Shown here one piece after another: positions 1-6,624 of a stretch of 13,895 bases of DNA. Source of the DNA: JBEKHI01 sp050012355 (lineage in GTDB: Bacteria > Actinomycetota > Actinomycetes > Streptosporangiales > Streptosporangiaceae); NCBI GenBank assembly GCA_050012355.1, contig JBEKHI010000215.1:1-13895 (forward strand), read 5' to 3'. The position numbers and the translations under genes are program-made. Under the pieces are notes generated by a model, which worked only from the letters and a program-made list of their open reading frames with translations, was not told the DNA's origin and made no database searches. Positions within the stretch are counted from its first letter, which is position 1; every line of letters starts with the position of its first letter.

Positions 1-1
1 G

Positions 2-769
2 GACCGGCCCTTCCCTGCTCCGGGCAGGCCCGTGGAGATCTCCATCCGCGGCGGCACGGTCCGTTACTCGCCAGACGAACCCCCGGCCGTTCTGGATATT
101 GATCTTGATCTTGGCCCCGGACGGCGGGTCGCGCTGGTCGGCGCGACCGGCGCGGGAAAATCCACGCTGGCCGCCGTGCTGTTCCGGTTCGTCGACCTCA
201 GCTCGGGCACCGCCCGGCTGAACGGCCGCGACCTGGCCGGGTACGACCCTGACGATGTCCGCGCGGTCATCAGCGGCTGCGCCCAGGACCCGCATATCTT
301 CGACGCGACCATCCGGGACAACCTGCGGCTGGCCCGGCCGCAGGCCAGTGATGCCGAGCTCGCGCAGGCCGCATCCGATACCCGGCTGCTTGACTGGATC
401 ACGTCGCTGCCCCGGAACTGGGACACGCCGACTGGAGCGCACGGCGCGGCCCTGTCCGGCGGCCAGCGGCAGCGGCTCGCGCTGGCCCGCGCGTTGCTGG
501 CCGACCCGGCCCTGCTCATCCTGGACGAGCCCACCGCTCACCTCGATCCGGCCAGCCGCCGCGCGCTGACCGCGGATCTGCTGGCGGCCACCGCTAGCCG
601 GGCCACCCTGCTGATCACCCACGAGCTGGACGGCCTAGACCGGGTGGACGAGATCGTAGTGCTTGATCACGGCCGGGTGGCCGAGCGCGGCACTCACGCC
701 GAGCTCATCCGGTCCGGCGGCGCCTACTACCGGCTGTGGCAGGCGGGACACCCGGGGAAGCCGGCATGA
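2..769 (+). CDS. cydC: CydC-type ABC exporter ATPase domain, 5' end outside window
   Basis: This is the C-terminal nucleotide-binding domain of an ABC exporter. The frame is open to the left edge, so the GTG at 32 is probably internal and the membrane domain lies outside the window. Counting from that GTG, it shows Walker A GATGAGKST (37-45), a Q-loop Gln in AQDPHIFD (85), signature LSGGQ (141-145), Walker B LLILDEP (161-167), a D-loop LD (171-172) and the switch His in ITHE (197). The run from DNLRLARP through LDEPTAHLD to GLDRVDEIVVLDHGRV resembles actinobacterial CydC, or the second half of a CydCD fusion. CydDC exports cysteine/glutathione-type thiols to the outer face of the membrane and is needed for cytochrome bd assembly. 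The ABC-exporter class is certain; CydC rather than another exporter is likely. The gene ends in TGA, followed by a hairpin at 802-830. Confidence 0.8.
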   Translation, partial: DRPFPAPGRPVEISIRGGTVRYSPDEPPAVLDIDLDLGPGRRVALVGATGAGKSTLAAVLFRFVDLSSGTARLNGRDLAGYDPDDVRAVISGCAQDPHIFDATIRDNLRLARPQASDAELAQAASDTRLLDWITSLPRNWDTPTGAHGAALSGGQRQRLALARALLADPALLILDEPTAHLDPASRRALTADLLAATASRATLLITHELDGLDRVDEIVVLDHGRVAERGTHAELIRSGGAYYRLWQAGHPGKPA

Positions 770-795
770 CCTGCGCGGGCTGATGCCCTGAACAC

Positions 796-915
796 TCAGC
801 TACGGTCCTCAGGGGGACGATGAGGACCGTGGACCGCACATGAGGTGACCGATTCCAGGTCCGGGATCAGCACCGGCGACCCGAACCAGGCATCCTCCAT
901 CCGCTCACCCGCCAT
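796..915 (-). CDS. Possible 39-aa ORF, unrecognised
   Basis: ATG at 915 runs 39 codons to TGA at 796-798. A GAGGA motif lies 7 nt before the ATG, and the first 23 codons mostly end in G or C (start MAGERMEDAWFGS). I recognise no family. The 3' end overlaps the hairpin at 802-830, where the codon bias is lost, so this may be a chance ORF or a remnant. It lies downstream of the PRC-barrel and hydrophobic genes on the same strand. Confidence 0.2.
   Translation of the reverse strand: MAGERMEDAWFGSPVLIPDLESVTSCAVHGPHRPPEDRS
802..830. terminator. 10-bp perfect hairpin after cydC
   Basis: ACGGTCCTCA (802-811) and TGAGGACCGT (821-830) are perfect reverse complements around a 9-nt loop, 33 nt beyond the cydC stop. 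There is no T-run, as is common in GC-rich actinobacteria, so it may be an I-shaped terminator or act on both strands. It overlaps a weak 39-codon ORF on the - strand. Confidence 0.5.
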
Positions 916-982
916 GCCACCATCCTCGCCCCGCAGGGCACTGCCCCGCCCGCTGAGGCAAACCGGGCTGCAGGTGACGGGG

Positions 983-1156
983 TTACCGGGCTGGGCGCCT
1001 GCCGGGCCGGCGCCGCATCCGCAGGGCGGCCAAGGCGAGGGCGGCCAGGAATACGACGATGCCGATGATCAGCAGGTACAGCAGGCCCTTCGCGGCCACG
1101 CCTACGATGCCCAGCACGATAGCCGCTATCACCAGCAGCAGGAAGAGGGCAATCAT
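983..1156 (-). CDS. Small hydrophobic two-helix membrane protein (57 aa)
   Basis: ATG at 1156 is preceded by a good GGAGG site (ACGGAGGACCG then ATG) and runs 57 codons to TAA. The protein begins MIALFLLLVIAAIVLGIVGV, a first membrane helix. A short turn containing one Lys (AAKG) follows, then a second helix (LLYLLIIGIVVFLAALALAAL) and a basic tail rich in Arg (RMRRRPGRRPAR). The positive tail predicts a cytoplasmic C-terminus with the N-terminus on the same side. Third positions are almost all G or C except in the first helix. Tiny hydrophobic proteins of this layout are common in actinobacteria and have no firm function. It starts 24 nt after the stop of the PRC-barrel gene on the same strand, so the two are probably one transcript. 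Confidence 0.75.
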   Translation of the reverse strand: MIALFLLLVIAAIVLGIVGVAAKGLLYLLIIGIVVFLAALALAALRMRRRPGRRPAR

Positions 1157-1180
1157 CGGTCCTCCGTTCGTATCGTTGGC

Positions 1181-1537
1181 TCAGCGGCGGGCCAGCAGCC
1201 GCTCGCCGTTGGCGCCCGGCTGGTATGTCAGGCCGTAGTGCTTGAAGATCGCCTCTTCATCGCCTGAGGGCAGCTCGCCGTCCGTGCCGATCGACGGGGC
1301 GTCCTTCACCTGTTTCTTGTCGTAGGCGACCTTGAGATATCCCGGGCCTACGGTCGCGCGGTCCAGGGGCACGAAGACGAGTCGGTGCCGGCCAGGTATC
1401 CCGATCTGGACCGTGCCGAACGACGGCAGGTCGGTGCTGGTATCGACGTAGACGGCCTCCAGCTGGCCGATTTTGTGGCCGCCGACGTCAACCACGTCAT
1501 GACCGCGCCACTCCCGGATGCTGGCAATCTCGAACAC
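1181..1537 (-). CDS. PRC-barrel domain protein (118 aa)
   Basis: A single PRC-barrel domain fills residues of about 5-75 (REWRGHDVVDVGGHKIGQLE, then YVDTSTDLPSFGTVQIG and RLVFVPLD). The C-terminal tail has the usual form KKQVKDAPSI, then ELPSGDEEAIFKHYGLTY. PRC-barrels are small beta-barrels found in ribosome maturation factor RimM, photosynthetic reaction centres and many actinobacterial stress proteins; the role of stand-alone ones is unknown. I chose GTG 1537 because AGGAGGAAGG lies directly before it. The longer option (GTG 1567 or ATG 1555) would place that ribosome binding site inside the coding region. No signal peptide is visible, so it is probably cytoplasmic. It is the first gene of a pair with the hydrophobic protein 24 nt downstream. 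Confidence 0.85.
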   Translation of the reverse strand: MFEIASIREWRGHDVVDVGGHKIGQLEAVYVDTSTDLPSFGTVQIGIPGRHRLVFVPLDRATVGPGYLKVAYDKKQVKDAPSIGTDGELPSGDEEAIFKHYGLTYQPGANGERLLARR

Positions 1538-1542
1538 GCTGG

Positions 1543-1552
1543 CCTTCCTCCT
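1543..1552 (-). promoter_or_regulatory. Ribosome binding site deciding the PRC-barrel start
   Basis: On the - strand AGGAGGAAGG sits about 5-9 nt before GTG 1537. It overlaps the in-frame ATG at 1555, which favours the shorter GTG-initiated protein. Confidence 0.6.
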
Positions 1553-1780
1553 CATGGACCGCCGCACTTGCAGTTGCTTGCAGCCTTACCCAGGCATGAG
1601 CGTCGCATGCACGGCCCGGCTCGCCGGTCTGGCACGGGCGGCATCGGTGCGAGACGTGACGCGAGCATGCATGCGGTTCCGGCGGCACATCCTGCGTCCG
1701 CGAGCAGGTCCATCCTCGCTTTCCAGTGCGTCGTAGACCTCCGCTGGCGTCTGGGCGGAGATACGGCATTTCCCGGGTCG

Positions 1781-1824
1781 ATGAAACCGGTTCATGTCCC
1801 TGTAAAAGACCTGCTTTTGCAGGT
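1781..1824 (+). promoter_or_regulatory. Two dyads upstream of SSADH, candidate operator/leader
   Basis: ATGAAACCGGTTCAT (1781-1795) is a near-perfect palindrome centred on ACCGGT with one extra A. Thirteen bases on, ACCTGC-TTTT-GCAGGT (1809-1824) is a perfect 6-bp inverted repeat with a 4-base loop. Both lie 92-135 bases before the SSADH start in unusually A/T-containing sequence, as expected of a promoter/operator block. The regulator is unknown. Confidence 0.4.
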
Positions 1825-1915
1825 GTAGTGTCAGAAGTGTAGTTGCGACGAGGCTTCTCACCGACCCGATGTCCTGCTTCCCGTGGCACCCAAAACGAAC
1901 CAGGGATGGACTGAC

Positions 1916-3307
1916 ATGCCGTATCAGACGGTAAATCCGTACACGGGCGAGCTGGTCAAGAATTACGCGTACGCGACCGATCAGGAAATCGATGCCACCA
2001 TCGAGAAGGCCCACCAGGCATTCCTCAGCTGGCGCACTACCAGGTACGGCGACCGGTCGAAGTTCCTGACGCGGGCCGCGGAATTGCTCCGCGCGGACAA
2101 GCGGGCCTTCGCTGAGATACTGACACAGGAAATGGGCAAGATTATCGCCGAGGCGGAGGCCGAAGTAGAACTCAGCGCCGAGATCCTCGACTATTTCGCC
2201 GGCCACGGCGCCGGATTCCTCGAAGACGAGCCGCTCGGAGTCAAGGATCCGAGCGAGGGCACCGTCACGATCGTGCATGAGCCGCTCGGAGTCATCTACA
2301 CGATCGAGCCGTGGAACTTCCCGTACTACCAGGTCGTACGCGTCGCTGCGGCGCAGATCCTCGCGGGGAACACGATCATCTTGAAGCACGCGGAGAACGT
2401 GCCGGCCTCCGCGCTGGCGATGCAGAAGCTCTTCGACGACGCGGGCCTGCCCGACGGCGTGTTCAACAACCTGTTCGCGCCCATCAGCGCGACAGAGCAC
2501 ATCCTGGCCCATCCGCTCGTGCGGGGCGTCGCCCTGACCGGCAGCGAGCGGGCCGGCACCGCCGTCGGAGCGGCGGCGGGCAAGAACCTCAAGAAGAGCA
2601 CCCTGGAACTCGGCGGCGCGGACGCGTTCATCGTCCTCGACGACGCCGATATCGACAAGACCGTCGCCTGGGCCGTATTCGGGCGGCACTGGAACGCCGG
2701 CCAGGTATGCGTCTCGGCCAAGCGCCTCATCATCGCGGACGCGGTCTACGACGAGTTCATGGACAAATACCGTGACGGAGTCGCCGCGCTCCAGGCGGGC
2801 GACCCTCGCGACCCAGCCACGCAACTCGCTCCGCTGAGCACCCAGAAGGCGGCCGACAACCTCACCGCCGAGGTGACGACGGCCACCGGCAACGGCGCGA
2901 CCGCGGAGACACCCGGCAAGCCCGTCCCGGCCCAGGGCGCCTTCTTCCAGCCAACGATCCTCACCGACGTCACTCCGGACAACCCGGCCTTCCAGACCGA
3001 GTTCTTCGGCCCGGTCAGCATGGTGTTCCGCGTCGCGGACGAGGACGAAGCGGTCGCCGTCGCGAACGCGTCCCGCTACGGACTGGGCGGCTCCGTGTTC
3101 TCCCGCGACACAGCCCGCGGAGAGCGAGTCGCACGCCGGATCGAGACCGGCATGGTCTTCGTCAACCACCCGACCGCAGTCAAGGCCGATATCCCCTTCG
3201 GCGGCGTGAAGGTATCCGGCTACGGCAACGAGCTCACCGAGTTCGGCATCCGCGAGTTCGTCACCAACAAAGTCATCGACGTCGTCGACATCGACGCCCC
3301 GTTCTGA
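1916..3307 (+). CDS. gabD: Succinate-semialdehyde dehydrogenase-type ALDH (463 aa)
   Basis: A complete aldehyde dehydrogenase of the GabD1/Sad (YneI) branch, which oxidises succinate semialdehyde to succinate using NAD(P)+, typically at the end of GABA or polyamine breakdown. ATG 1916 follows AGGGA by 9 nt and gives the family start MPYQTVNPYTGE; GTG 1883 would add 11 unlikely residues. Visible landmarks: Asn134 in EPWNFP, Lys157/Glu160 in ILKHAE, TGS at 208-210, general base Glu231 in ELGGADAF, nucleophile Cys265 in GQVCVSAKR, and EFFGP at 362-366. Glu160 falls where NAD-preferring ALDHs carry a Glu that contacts the ribose, so NAD+ use is likely (inference). The length is normal and the enzyme is cytoplasmic and soluble. 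It is a single-gene unit between an intergenic region with dyads and a strong hairpin. No GABA transaminase gene lies nearby, so substrate assignment rests on family only. Confidence 0.88.
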   Translation: MPYQTVNPYTGELVKNYAYATDQEIDATIEKAHQAFLSWRTTRYGDRSKFLTRAAELLRADKRAFAEILTQEMGKIIAEAEAEVELSAEILDYFAGHGAGFLEDEPLGVKDPSEGTVTIVHEPLGVIYTIEPWNFPYYQVVRVAAAQILAGNTIILKHAENVPASALAMQKLFDDAGLPDGVFNNLFAPISATEHILAHPLVRGVALTGSERAGTAVGAAAGKNLKKSTLELGGADAFIVLDDADIDKTVAWAVFGRHWNAGQVCVSAKRLIIADAVYDEFMDKYRDGVAALQAGDPRDPATQLAPLSTQKAADNLTAEVTTATGNGATAETPGKPVPAQGAFFQPTILTDVTPDNPAFQTEFFGPVSMVFRVADEDEAVAVANASRYGLGGSVFSRDTARGERVARRIETGMVFVNHPTAVKADIPFGGVKVSGYGNELTEFGIREFVTNKVIDVVDIDAPF

Positions 3308-3319
3308 CCCACCCCGTCA

Positions 3320-3358
3320 AGCGGCCTGCCTGCCCCTCCCAGGGGCAGGCAGGCCGCT
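3320..3358 (+). terminator. 18-bp perfect hairpin terminator after SSADH
   Basis: AGCGGCCTGCCTGCCCCT (3320-3337) pairs perfectly with 3341-3358 around a CCC loop, starting 13 bases after the stop. There is no U-tract, so it is an actinobacterial I-shaped terminator that could work in both directions. Confidence 0.8.
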
Positions 3359-3472
3359 CTGCGCCGCGAGCGCGCCGGTCATCTGCTGACCCACGGGGAA
3401 TGGGCTCGGCGGCCTGATCCAGTGGCGCTGTTCGAAAGGTCTGCGGACTGGCGTTGACGCAGTGGTGGAACC

Positions 3473-3524
3473 ACCGCCCGTTCTGGAGAAAATATTTTTA
3501 AATCCTTATTTCAGAACGGGCGGT
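3473..3524. repeat. 13-bp inverted repeat around an AT-rich 26-nt spacer
   Basis: ACCGCCCGTTCTG (3473-3485) is repeated inverted and perfect at 3512-3524. The 26-nt spacer is almost all A/T and holds the palindrome AAAATATTTT (3489-3498). A second dyad, GGTGG-AA-CCACC (3464-3475), overlaps the left arm. It lies 24 bases beyond the phosphoketolase stop. It could be that operon's terminator, a small mobile-element end or a protein-binding site. The A/T island is strikingly unlike its surroundings. Confidence 0.65.
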
Positions 3525-3547
3525 TGCGATTGTCGACCGGCCCCTGA

Positions 3548-5968
3548 TCAGGTTCGTCTGGCTGTTTCGGTCACCGGTCGTTCACCGGTGCTGCCCCATG
3601 TCCAGTTGCGGACTTCGGGCATGTCCTGGCCGTGGATGTCGATGTACTGGCTGTGCTCGACGAGCTTGTCGCGCATCATCTGCCTGAGGTAGTCGCCGGT
3701 CGCGCCGAGTTGCGGGAGCCGGTCGATGACGTCCTGGACCAGGTGGTAGCGGTCGAGGCGGTTCTGCACTCTCATGTCGAAGGGCGTGGTGATGGTGCCC
3801 TCCTCGTTGTAGCCGCGGACGTGCAGGTTGCGGTTGGCGCGGCGGTAGGTCAGCCGGTGGATCAGCCACGGGTATCCGTGAAAGCCGAAGATGATGTGCT
3901 TGCCGGTCGTGAACAGCGAGTCGTAGTCGGTATCGCTGAGCCCGTGCGGGTGCTCGCTGGCGGGCTGGAGTTTCATGAGGTCGACCACGTTGATCACGCG
4001 GATCTTCAGTTCGGGCAGGTGCTCACGCAGGATCGAGACGGCTGCCAGGACCTCCAGGGTCGGGGTGTCCCCGCAGCAGGCCATCACGATGTCCGGTTCG
4101 GTGCCCTGGTCGTTGCTGGCCCATTGCCAGATGCCGATGCCCTCGGTGCAATGCACCGCGGCGGCTTCCATGTCCAGCCACTGTGGCATGGCGCGTTTCC
4201 CGGCGATGACGACGTTGACGTAGTGCCGACTGCGCAGGCAGTGGTCGAAGACCGACAGCAGGCAGTTCGCGTCGGGCGGCAGGTAGACCCGGACGACGCC
4301 GGCTTTCTTGTTGACGACGTGGTCGATGAAGCCGGGGTCCTGGTGGGTGAACCCGTTGTGGTCCTGCTGCCAGACGTGCGAGGCGAGCAGGTAGTTCAGC
4401 GAGGCGATGTCCCGCCGCCACGGCAGCTGGCTGGTGACCTTCAGCCATTTGGCGTGCTGGTTGAACATGGAGTCGACGATATGGATGAAGGCCTCGTAAC
4501 AGTTGAACAGGCCGTGCCGGCCGGTCAGCAGATAGCCCTCGAGCCATCCTTCGGACTGGTGCTCACTGAGCATGGAGTCCAGCACCCGCCCGCTCGGAGC
4601 GAGGAACTCGTCGTTCTCCTGGGTCCGGGCGTCCCACTGGCGGCTGGTGACCTCGAAGACCGCACCGAGCAGGTTCGAGAGGGTCTCGTCGGGACCGAAG
4701 ACCCGGAAATTCCGCTGATCCTCGTTGAGCACGGCCACGTCGCGCAGGAACTCGCCCAGCACCAGGGTGTCCTGGGCTTGCACGGCACCGGGTGCGGGCA
4801 CGTCCACCGCACGGGCCCGGAAATCGGGCATCCGCAGGTCGCGGAGCAGGATGCCGCCGTTGGCGTGCGGATTAGCGCCCATCCGACGGTCCCCCTCGGG
4901 CGCGAGACCAGCGAGCTCGGGCAGCAGCCGACCCGCTTCGTCGAAGAGTTCTCCTGGCCGGTAGCTGCGCATCCAGCCCTCCAGCTGCGCGAGGTGATCC
5001 GGATGGTCGGCGTCGACCAAGAGCGGCACCTGGTGAGCGCGGAACGTGCCTTCAACTTGCAGGCCGTCGACCGCCTTGGGGCCCGTCCAGCCCTTCGGGG
5101 ACTTCAGCACGATCATCGGCCAGCGCCGCCGGGTGGTGCCGCCGGCAGCGCGTGCATCGCCCTGGATCTCCCGGATGCCGCCGAGGGCCTCATCCAGCGC
5201 GCTGGCCATCAGCTGGTGCATCTCTTCCGGATCCTCGCCTTCCACGAACAGGGGCTCCCAGCCGCAGCCCCGCAGGAACTGCCCCAGTTCCTCGTCGCCG
5301 ATGCGGGCTAGGACGGTGGGGTTGCTGATCTTGTAGCCGTTCAGGTGCAGGATCGGGAGCACGGCCCCGTCGCTGACGGGGCTGAGGAACCTGGTGGACT
5401 GCCAGGAGGTGGCCAGCGGGCCGGTCTCGGCCTCGCCGTCGCCGATGACGCAGGCGACGATCAGGCCGGGGTTGTCGAACGCGGCCCCGAACGCGTGGCT
5501 GAGCGAGTACCCCAGCTCGCCGCCCTCGTGGATCGATCCCGGGGTGGTGGGCGCGACGTGGCTGGAGATCCCGCCGGGGAACGAGAACTGCTTGAACAGT
5601 TTCTTCAGCCCGGCCTCGTCCTGGCTGACGTCCGGGTAGACCTCGCTGTAGGTGCCCTCCAGGTAGGTGTTGCCGACCAGCGCCGGACCACCGTGACCAG
5701 GCCCGGCGATATAGAACATGTCCAGGTCGTATTTCTTGATCACCCGGTTCAGGTGCACGTAGATGAAATTCTGCCCGGGGGTCGTGCCCCAGTGCCCGAC
5801 CACCAGCGGCTTCACGTCCGACAGCTCCAGCGGCCGTTTCAGCAGCGGATTGTCATACAGGTAGATCTGGCCGACCGACAGGTAGTTCGCGGCCCGCCAG
5901 TACGCGTTCATCCCGCGGGCCAGTTCCGGGGAAAGAGGCCCCGCCCTCACGGTATCCAGTGCCGTCAT
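3548..5968 (-). CDS. xfp: Xylulose-5-P/fructose-6-P phosphoketolase (806 aa)
   Basis: A full-length, ThDP-dependent phosphoketolase that splits xylulose 5-phosphate (and usually fructose 6-phosphate) with phosphate into acetyl-phosphate plus glyceraldehyde 3-phosphate or erythrose 4-phosphate. Seen: His59 in GHWGTTPG, His92 in AGPGHGGPALVGN, His137 in SSHVAP, His147 in SIHEGGELGYSLSHAFGAA, the ThDP/Mg loop GDGEAETGPLATSW (176-189), and His312 in FRAHQVPL. The C-terminal section has GFHGYPWLIHRLTYRR and NLHVRGYNEEGTITTPFDM. The length matches the family (about 790-820). ATG 5968 has GGAGG 7 nt upstream. It lies 28 nt after a small ORF and is probably the last gene of a four-frame unit. Acetate kinase or phosphotransacetylase, often adjacent to xfp, is not in the window. 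The enzyme is cytoplasmic. Confidence 0.97.
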   Translation of the reverse strand: MTALDTVRAGPLSPELARGMNAYWRAANYLSVGQIYLYDNPLLKRPLELSDVKPLVVGHWGTTPGQNFIYVHLNRVIKKYDLDMFYIAGPGHGGPALVGNTYLEGTYSEVYPDVSQDEAGLKKLFKQFSFPGGISSHVAPTTPGSIHEGGELGYSLSHAFGAAFDNPGLIVACVIGDGEAETGPLATSWQSTRFLSPVSDGAVLPILHLNGYKISNPTVLARIGDEELGQFLRGCGWEPLFVEGEDPEEMHQLMASALDEALGGIREIQGDARAAGGTTRRRWPMIVLKSPKGWTGPKAVDGLQVEGTFRAHQVPLLVDADHPDHLAQLEGWMRSYRPGELFDEAGRLLPELAGLAPEGDRRMGANPHANGGILLRDLRMPDFRARAVDVPAPGAVQAQDTLVLGEFLRDVAVLNEDQRNFRVFGPDETLSNLLGAVFEVTSRQWDARTQENDEFLAPSGRVLDSMLSEHQSEGWLEGYLLTGRHGLFNCYEAFIHIVDSMFNQHAKWLKVTSQLPWRRDIASLNYLLASHVWQQDHNGFTHQDPGFIDHVVNKKAGVVRVYLPPDANCLLSVFDHCLRSRHYVNVVIAGKRAMPQWLDMEAAAVHCTEGIGIWQWASNDQGTEPDIVMACCGDTPTLEVLAAVSILREHLPELKIRVINVVDLMKLQPASEHPHGLSDTDYDSLFTTGKHIIFGFHGYPWLIHRLTYRRANRNLHVRGYNEEGTITTPFDMRVQNRLDRYHLVQDVIDRLPQLGATGDYLRQMMRDKLVEHSQYIDIHGQDMPEVRNWTWGSTGERPVTETARRT

Positions 5969-5996
5969 GAATCGTCCTCCATTGTGGTCGCGCGTA

Positions 5997-6170
5997 TCAG
6001 GTCAGGTCAGGGTGATCGATGTCCACCGGCAGCAGGTCATGCACCTCCTGCTTGGCGATCGTGAGCCGGATGCCGCCGACGGTGCTGGCCACCGCGCTGA
6101 CCGAAACGGTGTCACTGGTGACGAGCTGCGCGGAGGTCCCGACGCCCACGCCGAGGCCCCCCGCGCCCAT
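5997..6170 (-). CDS. 57-aa ORF before xfp, or displaced 3' part of the DUF3040-like gene
   Basis: From ATG 6170 to TGA 5997 nearly every codon ends in G or C, so this stretch is, or recently was, translated in this frame. The protein starts MGAGGLGVGVGTSAQLVTSD and ends in HDLLPVDIDHPDLT; I recognise no domain. The bias extends a few codons upstream of ATG 6170, where the upstream gene's own frame loses it. The frame is +1 relative to that gene, with a run of six G (C on the + strand) at 6157-6162 at the junction. Two readings fit: a separate small gene overlapping its neighbour by 59 nt with only a weak ribosome binding site, or the 3' part of a single gene split by a one-base indel. It ends 28 nt before xfp. 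Confidence 0.5.
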   Translation of the reverse strand: MGAGGLGVGVGTSAQLVTSDTVSVSAVASTVGGIRLTIAKQEVHDLLPVDIDHPDLT

Positions 6171-6378
6171 CCCGCCGCCCAGCGGCGGCAGCCACGGGCC
6201 ACAGCAGGACGCGCAGGCCCCAGGCCAGCCGAGGTCGCAGCTGCTCCCGGGCGGGCATCCGCTCAGCTGCGGTGATCCGGGCGAAGGTCGACAGCATCGA
6301 CGCCAGGTCAGGATCAGACCGCCGGATCGCACGATCAGTCCGCCGCAGAAGCCGTTCCTGGCGGTAGGGCAGCGTCAT
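6112..6378 (-). CDS. DUF3040-like protein, possibly frameshifted
   Basis: ATG 6378 gives a protein starting MTLPYRQERLLRRTDRAIRR, with SDPDLASMLSTFARIT next and a hydrophobic stretch near residues 60-68 (GLRVLLWPVAAAA). The short N-terminal helix of the form 'LP..ER.L..ID.AL..SDP.LA..' followed by a membrane segment is the DUF3040 pattern of actinobacterial membrane proteins of unknown role. Coding bias is good to about the WPVAAAA segment, then is lost in this frame and appears in the +1 frame, so the last 20 or so residues (RRDGRGGPRRGRR) are probably not native. There is no ribosome binding site of its own: the ATG overlaps the TGA of the 48-aa ORF as ATGA, indicating translational coupling. 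Confidence 0.55.
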   Translation of the reverse strand: MTLPYRQERLLRRTDRAIRRSDPDLASMLSTFARITAAERMPAREQLRPRLAWGLRVLLWPVAAAAGRRDGRGGPRRGRRDLRAARHQ

Positions 6379-6521
6379 CGGGCGTCTATGGCCCGCACGG
6401 AACAATGCCCGCGATCACCGGGACTCCCGGGGACCAGCAGGCGGTGCGCGGCGCGGCTGGTACTCGGTGCGGCAGCGAACCTGCCGACTGCGCGGCGGCC
6501 AGGCCAGTCATAAACGCTCAT
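6375..6521 (-). CDS. 48-aa ORF translationally coupled to the DUF3040-like gene
   Basis: ATG 6521 is preceded by GAGGA about 8 nt upstream. The 48 codons (start MSVYDWPGRRAVGRFAAAPS, end VRAIDAR) stop at a TGA that overlaps the next ATG as ATGA. That overlap, the good ribosome binding site and moderate G/C third-position bias support a real small gene or leader peptide at the head of the xfp unit. It is basic (several Arg) with no membrane segment. I recognise no family. Confidence 0.45.
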   Translation of the reverse strand: MSVYDWPGRRAVGRFAAAPSTSRAAHRLLVPGSPGDRGHCSVRAIDAR

Positions 6522-6536
6522 CAGATTGTTCCTCGC

Positions 6537-6554
6537 GTGACTTGACTGAGTCAC
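6537..6554. promoter_or_regulatory. Palindrome over the leader of the xfp unit
   Basis: GTGACTTGACTGAGTCAC contains the perfect 11-bp palindrome TGACT-G-AGTCA (6543-6553) nested with GTGACT/AGTCAC arms (6537-6542 and 6549-6554). It sits 16 bases before ATG 6521, just upstream of that ORF's ribosome binding site, a typical position for a repressor operator. The regulator is unknown. Confidence 0.45.
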
Positions 6555-6609
6555 CAAGGTCCGGAGCGATATTTTCCAGGATCACCCTGCATAACCGTTC
6601 CTAGCGATC

Positions 6610-6624
6610 AGGACGGCTCGTCCT
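6610..6624. repeat. 15-bp dyad AGGACG-GCT-CGTCCT
   Basis: Perfect 6-bp arms with a 3-base centre, about 90 bases upstream of the first ORF of the xfp unit. The spacing fits a protein-binding dyad better than a terminator. No regulator can be assigned. Confidence 0.35.

Larger units (their letters stand above)
1538..1915. other. Divergent intergenic region, PRC-barrel / SSADH
   Basis: There is no credible gene on either strand in these 378 bases; the open frames seen here lack G/C third-position bias and recognisable domains. It must hold the promoters of both flanking genes. Visible structure: the palindrome GCATGCATGC at 1665-1674, the dyads at 1781-1795 and 1809-1824, and a repeated GTGTAGT (1823-1829 and 1837-1843, 14 nt apart). 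I could not assign -35/-10 pairs with confidence. Confidence 0.6.

Noticed and set aside
845..1267. 140-codon + strand frame across the PRC-barrel and hydrophobic genes
   Set aside because: Gln/Gly/Pro-rich shadow translation; - strand genes with good ribosome binding sites explain the region.
1781..1800. DosR/DevR box near GTCCC upstream of the dehydrogenase
   Set aside because: Only one half-site (GTCCC) is present; the partner GGGAC at the required spacing is missing.
1586..3169. 527-codon open frame antisense to the dehydrogenase
   Set aside because: It mirrors the ALDH codons, has no domain or ribosome binding site, and long antisense frames are usual in GC-rich genes.
3421..3445. GTTCGAAA resembling a tRNA T-loop
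   Set aside because: No acceptor, D or anticodon stems can be folded around it.
3632..5311. 559-codon open frame antisense to phosphoketolase
   Set aside because: It is a composition shadow of a certain gene, with low-complexity Val/Asp/Glu/His-rich sequence and no family.
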